Part shown: piece by piece, positions 16,506 to 25,683 of the stretch | Layout: every line of letters begins with the position of its first letter | Numbering within the stretch: the first letter of the stretch is position 1 | Origin: Lepidurus packardi | Taxonomy: Eukaryota > Arthropoda > Branchiopoda > Notostraca > Triopsidae | Assembly: GCA_023053545.1 (NCBI GenBank) | Contig: JAKZAN010000002.1 | Span: 6,060,375-6,124,374, forward strand | Direction: 5' to 3' | DNA: 64,000 nucleotides | Program-made: the position numbers and the translations under genes | Notes under the pieces: model-generated | The model's input: only the letters and a program-made list of their open reading frames with translations | The model's database searches: none | Told to the model about the DNA's origin: nothing

Positions 16506-16766
16506 ATGCATTGCTTCCACTTCTTTGTTTCGTTGGCTGCGATTGTCGTTGCCAATGGCCCAAGTGTTACAACGGCTGCCAGTTTGCATACTCCACAAGA
16601 ATGTAGTGAACCTAAACTTATCGGTCATTGCAAAGCAGCAGTACCCTCCTTCTACTTTAACGCTGAAACAAATACTTGTAAACGCTTCTACTACGGCGGT
16701 TGCGGTGGTAATGGAAACCGATTTCCCACCATAAAAGCGTGTCAACTACGCTGCATGTCGCAATAA
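16506..16766 (+). CDS. Secreted single-domain Kunitz serine-protease inhibitor
   Basis: Intronless 86-aa protein. A hydrophobic signal peptide (about residues 1-17, FFVSLAAIVVANG) precedes a complete Kunitz domain. Cysteine spacing is exactly C-8-C-15-C-7-C-12-C-3-C, the family pattern with three disulfides. The reactive-site residue after the second cysteine is Lys (CKAA), as in aprotinin, which predicts inhibition of trypsin- or plasmin-like proteases; the actual target is unknown. The FYFNAETNTCKRFYYGGCGG core is typical. Nothing follows the domain but three residues, so it is a stand-alone inhibitor. It is the only intact member of a local tandem array; the two neighbouring units upstream have lost the coding part. 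Confidence 0.93.
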   Translation: MHCFHFFVSLAAIVVANGPSVTTAASLHTPQECSEPKLIGHCKAAVPSFYFNAETNTCKRFYYGGCGGNGNRFPTIKACQLRCMSQ

Positions 16767-16776
16767 CTCGACGATG

Positions 16777-16875
16777 GCCAAGTTCGAAGAGTAATATGAA
16801 AAGCTACAATATTCCATGTTTCGTATTTGTTGAATTTTTTATTAGTTTGAGTATTTCAACAAAGGAAAAACATTA
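16777..16875 (+). repeat. Kunitz gene 3' flank, third copy of the block
   Basis: The sequence after the Kunitz stop (AGCTACAATATTCCATGTTTCG ... TTAGTTTGAGTATTTCAA) matches blocks at about 15590-15684 and 16055-16150. This identifies those upstream blocks as 3' flanks of lost gene copies. Confidence 0.7.
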
Positions 16876-17084
16876 AATACAAAGTACAGTATATGTTTAT
16901 GTAAAACCAACTTCTAAGTAGGTTAATTCCTCGACTGGGAAAAAATAGATTTTCCAACTTAACATAGATGGTGCTACTTTCGGAAACAGAAACTGGGAAA
17001 AGGACTCTACTTCTTGGTTGTTGCTTGCAACTTCCTATTACAGCGTGGTTTTATAACAGAATTCCACAGTTAAATTAGTTAAAA

Positions 17085-18529
17085 ATGGCTCAAAGTAAAT
17101 TGAACGATCTAGCCGGAAAATTTGGAAAAGGCGGTCCAAAAGGATTGGGAACAGGCTTAAAGTTGCTAGCAGCTGTTGGAGCGGTTGGGTATGGAGTTTC
17201 GCAATCCTTGTATACAGGTACACTATTTTTTTTCTGAGAACTTGCAATTTAATCTCTGCGATAAACTAATATCAGTATTGTTCTAGTGGATGGTGGTCAC
17301 AGGGCTATCATATTCAGCAGGTTAGGAGGTGTCAAAAATGAAACGTACCCCGAAGGTCTCCACATTAGAATTCCATGGTTCCAGTACCCGATCATTTATG
17401 ATATCAGGCAAGTTCAGGGCACACAGTATTCATTCTCGTGTGAAACTAACGTTTACTTGTATTACAGATCGCGTCCTAGGAAGATTTCCTCTCCAACTGG
17501 TTCTAAGGATTTACAAATGGTAAACATAACGTTAAGGGTATTGTCTCGGCCTGATGCGGAGACTCTGCCTGACATGTATAAGCAACTGGGTCTGGACTAC
17601 GATGAAAAGGTGTTGCCTTCCATTTGTAATGAAGTTCTGAAGTCAGTTGTTGCCAAATTTAATGCTTCTCAGCTTATTACACAGCGTCAGCAAGTAAATT
17701 TGCATAGGGCCGAACGAAAAATAGGAGTACATTGGTTTTCTATTAGGTTTCGCTGCTTGTGCGCCGCGAATTAACCGAACGTGCTCGCGACTTTAACATC
17801 ATCCTGGACGATGTTTCTTTGACCGAGTTAAGTTTCAGTAAAGAATATGCTGCTGCTGTGGAAGCTAAGCAAGTAGCTCAGCAAGAAGCCCAGCGAGCAG
17901 CGTTTTTCGTAGAGAAAGCCGTGCAAGAACGTCAACAGAAGATCGTTCAAGCCGAGGGAGAAGCTACTTCTGCAATGATGATATCCTTTTCTAGCAAAGT
18001 TTTGTCGTTTATTTAATCATTTAATCGTTCGAAATCTTGGCAAATGTCCGAAGATTGGACATGATGCTGTAAGGCCGGACGTAGAACAAAAACTGCCTTA
18101 TATGAAGTGTGGTAAGAAAGAGAACTTACGCACGCCGTAAGTCAGTCACAAATCAGGGTTAGGATTTGTACTACACCCGTAAGAAGTTTTTTTTTTTTTT
18201 TTTTTTTTTTATACTATGAATGATTATTTAGTGTATAAGCTTTTCCTTAACTCCCTTCTTTACTTGGGACAGTCAATTGGTCTCAACCCTGGTTACCTGA
18301 AACTGAGGAAAATCCGTGCTGCCCAGAATATTGCTCGCACAGTAATTTAAAAAATTTTTAAACGAGAGAAAATCAGTCTTAAAAAAACAAAAATCTTTAT
18401 CTATAGATTGCCAGCTCGCAGAACCGCGTTTACTTGAACACCAACAGTCTTATGCTTAACATAAGCGACCCTGCGTTTGACGAAGCCGTGGAGAAAATTG
18501 CCCAGCCTGCTAACCAGAAGAAGAAGTAA
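17085..18529 (+). CDS. PHB2: Prohibitin-2
   Basis: Six exons: 17085-17217, 17287-17407, 17468-17693, 17747-17980, 18264-18341, 18407-18529. They total 915 nt, 304 aa (human PHB2 is 299). It forms ring complexes with PHB1 in the mitochondrial inner membrane that chaperone membrane proteins and maintain cristae. An N-terminal hydrophobic segment ([19 protein letters not shown]) is followed by the SPFH/PHB domain ([12 protein letters not shown]...[43 protein letters not shown]). Next come the coiled coil ([33 protein letters not shown]) and the C-terminal [19 protein letters not shown]. Two introns are unusual: intron 2 begins GC rather than GT, and intron 4 is an AT-AC intron with U12 signals. 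Confidence 0.96.
17981..18263 (+). other. U12-type AT-AC intron of prohibitin-2
   Basis: The intron starts ATATCCTTTT, the minor-spliceosome 5' splice consensus. It contains TTTTCCTTAAC at 18241-18251, the U12 branch-site consensus, with the branch A about 13 nt before the 3' splice site, and it ends TTCTTTAC. Joining the flanking exons restores the prohibitin frame (EATSAMM then [16 protein letters not shown]). It also holds a long T run at about 18187-18210. No GT-AG alternative gives a prohibitin-like junction. Confidence 0.92.
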
Positions 18530-18762
18530 AACGGTTTTGATAAGATAGTGATTTTTTTTCTCACGTTGTTGACGTTCGAAGGGCTAGTGACCAATTAAGT
18601 TTTTGTGTTAAGGCATTGTCAAGTCATTTTATACTACAGGACGTCAAGCCTTCACAAAGATTTTTATTTCAACACTTTCCCATCTTTACTCCAAAGGCTG
18701 GGGGTTTATGTCTGCTTCCAATCATGCTCATATGCGTAAAAAAAACAAAACAAATAAAAATT

Positions 18763-20560
18763 TTAGAATTTAATCGATTTGGCGAATAAAGCTGCTGTAG
18801 CTTGCGTAATATCGCCATTAAATCTTCTCAGTTCCTCCAAAACCTGCAAAAGGGATTATGTTCAAAAACTGAAAGATCTATAATCTATTAATTAACTACC
18901 TGAACTCGAGAGAAGCCCATTGATACCATATTCTTAACATCAGCTTCGGTAAACTTGTCAGTGGGAAGTATTTCCATTCCAGACGTTGAAGCTAAGAAGT
19001 AAAACCCTTTTATAACTGTTTGGGGAATCGCAAGAAAAAGCGAAAAGGAAATACCTGTACTACTTGACGTACCAGCAGTTGCAGCTTCCATATGTTTCTG
19101 ACTTACATCAATGGCCTTTGCTAACTGATGATCTTCTGAATCATCATCCATTCTGACGCACAACCTGGCGCATTCGGGTAGGTCGGCTTCTGCAAGGAAC
19201 GGAGTTTCTGTATTCGTTGTGCCAATGAGTAACACATTCCTTCGCAAGTCTATCAAGCATTGGTGGCGTTTCAACATATCCAAGCCGAGCAGCATATCCA
19301 TAGGCTGTTCTTCCAGCACAGAAAACGAAGTAGGCAAAAATGTGTCCTGGATTTGCAACTGAACAGTGTGAATCCTGCCTATGATACGCTGTGTACCGAC
19401 ACCTTTAGCAATCCCCGACCAACGGGCATCAATCTAACCATTCACATAAGTAAAATTGAAAAAGGAATGTCAAATTAAGACTTTACCAAACGTTTTATAT
19501 TGCAACGCTCTGCACAATTTGCTGACATGATAGTAGCTTGAGCACCGGAGTCGATAAAGGCTTTAACAGGATATCCATTAACCGTACAATCGATGTACAG
19601 CATTACCACACTGCCGAAAGATTCCGGATGGTACTCGATTGCCGCTTCCATATTGGCTTCTACGTTGTTTCGTAGAATTTCATCGGCAATTAATCGCTGC
19701 GCTTCAACATCAAAAGGATCAGCTGTAAGCATAGCTGAACGGAGTCTCTCTCTCTCTGCACGGGCTTCTTGTTGTTCTGACAATACCTCTACGTAAAGTT
19801 CTACAAAACGATGTATCATTGATGTATCAATTTATATTGGTACAATATTCAGAAGGATTTACGGTCATTTCCAGATAGTAGAGCATCTGCTAATCGTGGG
19901 TTATTTTGTTTAAGCAATGCCATTTGATCGGGGTTTGCCAAGAACATTTCTCTGATAAAGGCAGGATTATCTTCACGTCTGGTAGCTCGGCTTCTTCCAC
20001 TTGTTGTAGCTCGACTGCCACCGCGGGAAGGAAGTGGAATTGAACTGAAGTCTAAGCTAGGGAGTCCTGCGCGGAATACAAGACCTTATTTAGAGACTGT
20101 CGTTAAAAAAATAATGGTTTAACTTCAATGCCTTTAAAATACGTTTTTTATTAGAACGTTTAAAGAACGTTATAAACCTACTACAAAGTTTTCCAGACGG
20201 TTGAATGATAAAAATTCAACAATGGAAATGTGAAGAAAAACATATACGCTACCAAACGAAAGCACAATAAAACTATCGATATTACTAACCAGGGGCGGCT
20301 GGAAGTTGAAGATCGCTTAAAAGGTCCGAGCTTTGAGTGTTTGGAGCTTTCTGAAGCACAATGACGTCTCCATCTTTTACACCACATGATTTTAGGCTTG
20401 ACAAACCCGTTAATGGACGGCCATCGAAAATAAGGTCAATATCGGATGTAGGAATTCCTGATTCAACTGCGCAAAAAGCTTTAAAATTGTCTACTTCCAG
20501 ATCCTCGCTGACATCAAGGTTAAATATTTCATCATTTAAGGTAGTTACTGTAACTTTCAT
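18763..20560 (-). CDS. DDI1: DDI1/DDI2-type ubiquitin-like, retropepsin and UBA protein
   Basis: Six exons on the minus strand: 20290-20560, 19863-20066, 19487-19800, 19055-19433, 18900-18991, 18763-18843. They total 1,341 nt, 446 aa. An N-terminal ubiquitin-like domain (residues 1 to about 76) is followed by the [32 protein letters not shown] helical region. Next is a retroviral-type aspartyl protease domain with the catalytic DSGA at about residues 242-245 and the [19 protein letters not shown] block. It ends with a C-terminal UBA domain ([38 protein letters not shown]). The family shuttles ubiquitinated proteins to the proteasome and cleaves heavily ubiquitinated substrates such as the NRF1/SKN-1 factor. 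An extra segment of about 60 residues ([21 protein letters not shown]) separates protease and UBA, making it longer than vertebrate DDI1/2. Confidence 0.95.
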
Positions 20561-21171
20561 TCTTATTTTGATATTTCTTCGCCACAACAAACAAACGCTC
20601 TTAACTCGTACTTGTTTTATACAGAACTAACAGTACCTTTCCCAAACGGCGCAGGCATTCAAAAAACCGAGCCGAACTGACCCGCACGCATTTACGCCGA
20701 AATTCAAATATTTCAAGAAAGAATTGCGCGGCAAAGTTGACAATTGCTTTTCTATTATGTAGGATTAATAATGTTCACGTTTTAAGAATTTGAATTAGCG
20801 TTCAACTGTACTACTTTTCTACCGAGTCCCCGATTTATTTTAGTAGGAAAACAATGCGAATGGTTTTTCTCACAAAAAGGAAGAATTTTTGTACCATTTT
20901 GGCAATATTAAACACAGTATCAAAATTCGCTTTAGCTTTCAGCTAGTTTTGAAACACAAAAATGAAGGGATAGATGGATCCTGAGAGTGGGGTCCACCCT
21001 TATTTTGTGCAACGAATACTATTGTTCAATTAACCAGCTAAATTCAATTATATGATCAAATTTATTACGAGAAAGTTATCGATTATTAACGATTTTTTTA
21101 AACTCAGATCGGACCATGCAAATGAAATGCATGTCAATGTATTATAGCGGCACATGTTATAGATTAAAACA
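20561..21171. other. Intergenic, nothing recognised
   Basis: 5' flank of the DDI1-like gene and 3' flank of the RBX2-like gene. No open frame with coding character on either strand. Confidence 0.4.
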
Positions 21172-22031
21172 CTACTTTCCTATGCGTTGAACAGACCAGT
21201 CTTTTTGACACATGGGGCATCTATTGTTCTGTTTTACCCACAACTTCATACAACAATTATGGAAGGAATGATTGCATTCTCCCCAAACCACGACACATTC
21301 TTCTTGTTCCCTGTCATTCCGATTTTCAGCTTGGCATCTTAAACAGGCATCTATGTTACAAAAGAATGAAACAACGATTAGAAAAAAATTGAATTATTTT
21401 TTTAAATAGAACAAGCTTAACCCGCAATCTTTGAAGCAATCTAAGGAAGCAGGTTTGGGTCAACAAATGTTTGAATGCAGCTTTATTATAAGCTTGATTG
21501 ATTCCGCAAGTTTTAATTAATTTTATCACTAATTATTTAAAGTAATAATGCAAGCAAATAGATCATGCCTGATTAATTAAGAAGTATCTCGGAATTAATG
21601 CGCATATTCTGCAGAGAAAGAATAAACTGTACAGCCGACATTGTGAGATAAATACAATAAGATAGAGAGAGAGATTGCAACTGCCTAACTCGTAACTATG
21701 ATTAGTCAATGCAATATAGGTAGATGGATATAATAGCCGATGTTCGATATTTTCACAGTGAGCCGAGTAATAAAAGTTTCTAGTGGGGTTGAATAAATTG
21801 GCGCTATTGTTACACTGGCCTCATACATATTGATATTCTAAATAAAACTTATCAAACTGATACGTGATAGTTTTGAACTTGAACCTGTAACATACCCATA
21901 ACTTGCACTCGACAGATAGCGCATGTATCAGAAATTACATCCCAAGCCCACATCGCAACAGCATTCCAGCGCTTCAACACAAACATTTTTTCGATTTGTG
22001 TCCCTGGTTCTGTGGAATTACTTTCTTCCAT
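21172..22031 (-). CDS. RNF7: RING-box protein 2 (RBX2/ROC2/RNF7), cullin-5 E3 subunit
   Basis: Two exons on the minus strand, 21896-22031 and 21172-21350, total 315 nt, 104 aa (human RNF7 is 113). It recruits E2 enzymes, and NEDD8 transfer, to cullin-5 ubiquitin ligases. Visible sequence is KMFVLKRWNAVAMWAWDV (the beta strand that inserts into the cullin), then the zinc ligands CAIC, CLRC, the WGECNHSFHNCC core, and the terminal CPMCQKDWSVQRIGK. The phase-1 intron between VQVM and DACLRCQ is GT-AG. The VVVWGECNHSFHNCC and QRIGK motifs are those of RNF7 rather than RBX1. Start ATG (MEESNSTEPG) is the only one in frame upstream of the conserved region. Confidence 0.93.
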
Positions 22032-24126
22032 GACTGGAATTATTACGTTTTAATTACCGATGTATTATTAGCTACAAAGGCCGCGAATGTTAGACCACTG
22101 CAAATCAGTAAAGAAAGTTGTTTGTTTACAAACAGATGGGATTACATCAAGTAAGAGTGAAAGTTACTGGTGTTGGATCTAAACTAAACCGCCACTTTCT
22201 ATGGTGCACAACAGCGCCATAAGATATTGCAGCACGGGAGAAAAGTTTAAAAAAATTCAAGTTATATCTTAGAATTAAAACTATATTTATTTGCTTGCTT
22301 TTAATAGCGGCGATTTTAGCAGTACGGACATAATTTTTTAGATGAATTTTAAGTTGAATTATATCAGAAAGTACATAGTTTTGTACTACATATAAAGTTT
22401 TTTTTACCGGAATCAAATTTCGATCTAAGATAAATCAAAGCATAAAATATACATTATCTTCTAGAACATTTTATAGATTATTTTAAATAGTAATAGTAAC
22501 TGATGGTAACTGATATGCTAAATCTACACTATACAAAATAGCAACGACTTCTAAGGTACTTATAAAAAAAAATCACATTGATGCTAGTGTGTGGTACAAA
22601 AAGCAAGCGCTGGTGTCGCTGAATACAATTTATGCATGTTTGGTCGTTATGTGAAGGTAGTGCCTGTACAGCTACTCTTACATGTACGAAATATATTTAT
22701 CTGTTGTGTGTGTTTCATGTTAGAATTACCGAAGAAAATATGTGTAAATTTAATCTGGTTTTGCAAAATTACCTATGACGGTGTTAGACAGAGGTATTTA
22801 TATGGTTATACGCGGTAATCCCTTTTCTTCTTAGGCAGCAGATGTTTTTTGTAACATGTCTTCAGGTTCAGTAATTACGGGTTATGACTTTACTTTGTGC
22901 ATCCAGGATGCGTTCAAGCGTGACTTATTCGCATGATATTAGTTGTTACATTTCGTTGAGCTACGGATTGAAGATAAGTGTTATTGACTTGTAGCTTTAG
23001 AATGTTTGCTTTACTTCCTTTGCAATTTTTTTACAATAATCGATTATTTTTGCAAGTTTAAACGTACCGTAATCTAAGTTAACGTCGTATTTTTTATTTC
23101 TGTGTTTTAGACTTGCGTTTAACTTAAATAAGTTTTCGTTCTACAGATGAGCTGAACGTCTGAAAGCACAGGCAATGACTGCACTGTATTTTGCATCACT
23201 CTAAAATTCTAGTTTGGTTTGTACCATATGAGATCAAAGGACCAAATGATGTTGGAATAGAATAAAAAATAGTGTCTAAAGCTAGCTCCCGAAGCTTTAA
23301 AGCGGACTGTAAAGCCTTAGTATCTATTCTATTGGCTTCGTTGATATCTAGTGCTAATTGTAATCTTATTTTATCTTCCGCCAAACCTATTCAAGTTTTC
23401 GGTTCGGTTCCTTTAACATTAGATATTTAAATTTAAATACAGATTTGCCGACAAAGGTTGTTCAACACTTGTCCTACATTCAAACAGTTTGCTTGAACCG
23501 AGTCAGTTCGGTTTCACTGCTCTGAGCAGCCACTATTTGTGAAGTTTTTATGTCCCTGCTAAGCCTTCTGTTCTTCTGTAGACATCTTGCTTGCCAGCTG
23601 TCGTGCCACCTTCTCTGTCCGACTTACCTTGGCATTACGGAAAGAAAACAGAGGAAAAGTCTGCAACAGGTATGTACCAAATTTTGTCCTTTTTGTATTC
23701 TCTATGTGTGTTTAAACCGAAAAAAGAATAAATACTTGAAATTTTACAGATTTTTATATTTTTGTAGCCATGTATACAATCTAAATTCTGCACATTAAAT
23801 AAGACAATTGAACCGAAAGTGTTGAACAATTTAGGTCACGTATCACATCACTAGTTTCGTTTACGCTTTAGTTTAATTTGCTACCATATTTATCAGTATC
23901 ATTTATCGTATTATATATTTGCGTAATTCGTCTTTAATATTTGATATCAGTGCATCTGTATATAAAAAAAATCGTTGTTTGATAGTCGAAGTGGACCTTA
24001 CTGTAAGAAATACGTTTCTTTGTTTTTTGTTACCGAAAAAACAGGATTAACTTAGCTTCAAATTATTTTAATACAACCATTTTTGTAGGTATGCCGGAAT
24101 GAGCTTGTTAACGGACAACTGGCGCC
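22032..24126. other. Intergenic with probable 5' UTR exon of the LRR gene
   Basis: No complete gene is recognised. A CAG/GTATGT donor at 23669-23670 and a TTTTGTAG acceptor at 24088 could bound a 5' UTR intron of the LRR gene that starts at 24127, where an in-frame stop just upstream fixes the start. A 62-codon open frame on the minus strand (23196-23384, containing LQLALDINEANRIDTKALQ) has protein-like composition but no recognisable family. Confidence 0.4.
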
Positions 24127-25683
24127 ATGAGGTTGCCAAAATTGCAATGGAAAGTGGACGCCTTCGCCACGGTCATGAAGACATTATTGTCGATAATCCT
24201 ATCAACTTCACGCGTTTTCGCGTTTTGCCCAAGCCAGTGCCAGTGTAACGACCTGTTGTTGAGAGCATCTTGCGTCTATGCAAGATTGGATGTTGTGCCA
24301 ATCCTTCTTAACCCAGCCATTCAGATTTTAGACCTTTCTCATAATCGCATAGCTGCAGTGCAGCAATCGCTGGAGTTTTATATTGATCTGCGATCATTAA
24401 ATCTCTCGTACAATGCAATCTCGAGCTTGGGAAGCAAACAACTCGAAGCGCTTCCAGCACTAGGTTTCTTGAATCTAAGCTACAATGCGATTCAAAACTT
24501 GGATGAGCCTGGTGTCTTTTCGGGGTTGTCCAATCTACGAGTGTTAGATATAAGTTATAACAGGATAAAATTCACCGGTAATGTTTTCGACGGGCTTAGT
24601 TCACTAGAAACACTCATCTTAACAGGAAATGGGATGACAATGCTCCACAGTGAGGCGCTAGTGGACCTGAAAAATTTGCAACTATTAAACATAAATTATA
24701 ACCGTCTGCAGACGCTCCCGGATTTTGGAACCTTGTATAAACTCCGAGAACTTAACATCAATCATAACTCTGTGGCCGTCTTGGATGGCGGGTTGTTTTC
24801 ATCGCAGCTTTGGTTGGTACTTTTGAGCTTTCGGAACAATTCACTGCACAGCATTCATCCCGATGCTTTTGTCGGTTTGGAGAAACTGCAGGTTTTGGAT
24901 ATAAGTTATAATCGCTTAGAAAGTGTTTCAGACGTCAGTTTATATCCCCTTATTTCAATTGAATCACTTGATTTATCAGGGAACTTTTTTACTCACGTGG
25001 ATGGTTCACTCTTTGGAAATTTGAAAACCCTCAATACTCTTGTACTCTCCTACAATCCAAGTCTACAAATTATCAGTGATAGTGGCTGGAACGTAAATAA
25101 CTCACTGAAAACCCTCGTTGTTAGTCACAACCGTATGTTAAAGTCCTTTCCAACGTCGGTCTTACCTAAACTGAAATACCTTACTGAACTAAACCTGGGA
25201 TATAACGCACTTAATTCCTTCCAAGAATTTTCTCTGGTGCATTTGAATCTGTTGGATCTGGGCGGGAATCCGTTTCATTGTAATTGCTCTGCGTTTTGGT
25301 TGTGGAAATTGTACCATTCAAGCAATACTTCGCGGGCGGTTTTTGGAGATATAACTTGTGCGTATCCAATAGTTCTGCGGGGTAGAAGCTTGTTTGAATT
25401 GCAGGATAACAACTTGATGTGTCTGGCACCCAATGAAATTATTCTCTTATCTCTATGTGCTGGTGTGGGTGTTATGCTCGTCGTAACTTGCGTTGCCCTG
25501 TGCTGCTGGAAAAAGTCTCGATCAAAAAATGAACCACGCCATTCCAGTAGACCCCAGTTCAAAATGTTACCTTTTTCAACGTCGATCAACTATCATGCGG
25601 AAAGCTCCACTTTGGCAGCTAACGGAGAATTTTTGTATAATACTTCCCACTCCTCAAAGCGAGTTCCTGTCACTGCCGTGTGA
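24127..25683 (+). CDS. Leucine-rich-repeat single-pass membrane protein
   Basis: One uninterrupted 518-aa coding exon. An N-terminal signal sequence (around residues 17-32, MKTLLSIILSTSRVFA) precedes an LRR N-cap (CPSQCQCN). About a dozen 24-residue leucine-rich repeats follow (for example LRSLNLSYNAISSL, LRVLDISYNRI, LQVLDISYNRLESV), then a C-cap (NPFHCNCSAFWLWKL ... ITCAYP) and a transmembrane helix (IILLSLCAGVGVMLVVTCVAL, about residues 438-458). The short basic cytoplasmic tail ends in -TAV, which fits a class I PDZ-binding motif. Repeats carry several N-glycosylation sequons. Architecture matches extracellular adhesion or recognition receptors (connectin/capricious/LRRN-like); a precise orthologue cannot be named. 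The lack of introns is unlike every other large gene in the window except the small Kunitz gene. Confidence 0.88.
   Translation: MRLPKLQWKVDAFATVMKTLLSIILSTSRVFAFCPSQCQCNDLLLRASCVYARLDVVPILLNPAIQILDLSHNRIAAVQQSLEFYIDLRSLNLSYNAISSLGSKQLEALPALGFLNLSYNAIQNLDEPGVFSGLSNLRVLDISYNRIKFTGNVFDGLSSLETLILTGNGMTMLHSEALVDLKNLQLLNINYNRLQTLPDFGTLYKLRELNINHNSVAVLDGGLFSSQLWLVLLSFRNNSLHSIHPDAFVGLEKLQVLDISYNRLESVSDVSLYPLISIESLDLSGNFFTHVDGSLFGNLKTLNTLVLSYNPSLQIISDSGWNVNNSLKTLVVSHNRMLKSFPTSVLPKLKYLTELNLGYNALNSFQEFSLVHLNLLDLGGNPFHCNCSAFWLWKLYHSSNTSRAVFGDITCAYPIVLRGRSLFELQDNNLMCLAPNEIILLSLCAGVGVMLVVTCVALCCWKKSRSKNEPRHSSRPQFKMLPFSTSINYHAESSTLAANGEFLYNTSHSSKRVPVTAV

Noticed and set aside
16443..16745. 100-codon open frame antisense to the Kunitz gene
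   Set aside because: Shadow of the Kunitz coding frame; the sense frame has exact Kunitz cysteine spacing.
21628..21814. Possible solo LTR (starts TGTACAGCC, ends TTGTTACA, contains AATAAA)
   Set aside because: Ends fit TG...CA, but no target duplication, no primer-binding site and no related sequence in the window support it.
23196..23384. Minus-strand 62-codon frame with protein-like composition
   Set aside because: No recognisable family, no convincing splice context on both sides and no neighbour exons; noted in the intergenic entry only.
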